Assembly: GCA_023333565.1 (NCBI GenBank)
Contig: JAJKFH010002656.1
Coordinates: 992,001 to 1,056,000 of the forward strand
Length of the DNA stretch: 64,000 bases
Reading direction: 5' to 3'
Origin: Puffinus mauretanicus
Taxonomy: Eukaryota > Chordata > Aves > Procellariiformes > Procellariidae
Shown here: positions 63,601 to 64,000 of the stretch, piece after piece
Layout of the letters: every line of letters starts with the position of its first letter
Numbering within the stretch: the first letter of the stretch is position 1
Made by a program: the position numbers and the translations under genes
Notes under the pieces: model-generated
The model's database searches: none
Told to the model about the DNA's origin: nothing
What the model saw: the letters and a program-made list of their open reading frames with translations, nothing else

Positions 63601-64000
63601 TTCTTAAATAGATACTCTGTGACAACAATAGAGCGTTAGTTGGTTTGCTCCCAATGCTTCTCTCTGTGTGGAAAAAGGTAACAACATATGGCTGTTCTTG
63701 TTTTTTTTTGGATGGGTAGAAGGCTTCTGTCTTCTAACACCACTCAGGAACAAAGACTATCTTTCCAGCAAAATAAACATAATACAAAGTTCTGTTACCT
63801 CCTCCTTTAGTTACTACTATCAATTCTTATTTACGCATTTGTGAGATTTACCAAGCTGAAGAGAGAATGTGTCTGAACACTACATATTTACATTTGTAAT
63901 GGTTAAAAGCTTAAGAAAACAGGTGCTAATAATAATAATTAGGAAAATTATACCATTTGAGAGGAATTAGTTACTCTGTTTACTGTGGAGGAGGAGACAA
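60633..64000. other. Upstream region or first intron of MGAT4D
   Basis: AT-rich. I searched the minus strand for an ATG followed by a donor in phase 1 and found no convincing first exon. There is no CpG island. About 63,230-63,560 is purine-rich on the plus strand. The promoter probably lies outside the window or is CpG-poor. Confidence 0.45.

Noticed and set aside
1..64000. tRNA, rRNA, snoRNA genes, CRISPR arrays and riboswitches
   Set aside because: None was recognised on reading both strands, and the last two would not be expected in this kind of genome. Small RNAs without a clear signature could be missed by eye.

Overview
The window is vertebrate nuclear DNA, most likely from a bird. 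It has intron-split genes with canonical GT-AG junctions, a single sharp CpG island, CR1-type LINE tails with the 3' end structure found in birds and other reptiles, few other repeats, and compact introns. No bacterial, organellar or viral gene is visible. The species cannot be read from the sequence.

Two genes fill the window, both on the minus strand and head to tail. Positions 1-22,150 hold CLGN (calmegin), the germ-cell paralogue of calnexin. It has a non-coding first exon in a CpG island promoter (about 21,475-22,530) and twelve coding exons that give 550 residues in an unbroken frame. The acidic C-terminal tail and stop codon lie beyond the low-coordinate edge, and a good splice acceptor ends at position 2, so the next exon probably begins on the window's first base. 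Positions 22,530-26,965 are intergenic. From about 26,965 to beyond 60,632 lies a GnT-IV family gene (glycosyltransferase family 54), best assigned to MGAT4D because of its sequence and because the order CLGN-MGAT4D matches the human 4q31 locus. Fourteen exons with compatible phases give 502 residues through to the stop codon at 27,755. A fifteenth, upstream exon at 60,558-60,632 is a good candidate for part of the membrane anchor and stem. The exon with the start codon was not found and may lie outside the window.

The two products belong to the same route. Calmegin is an ER lectin-like chaperone for N-glycoproteins. GnT-IV family enzymes act on N-glycans in the Golgi, and mammalian MGAT4D (GnT1IP) is a testis regulator of N-glycan branching. 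Unlike the short human MGAT4D as I recall it, this gene keeps the whole C-terminal lectin-like module of MGAT4A/B and the acidic EDD motif. The protein may therefore differ in activity.

The remaining sequence is intron or intergenic DNA with a few CR1 tails, A/T runs, short tandem duplications, two GC-rich patches inside MGAT4D introns, and an unexplained open segment at 35,290-36,330. All exon boundaries were deduced by hand from splice consensus and reading phase, without any database search.
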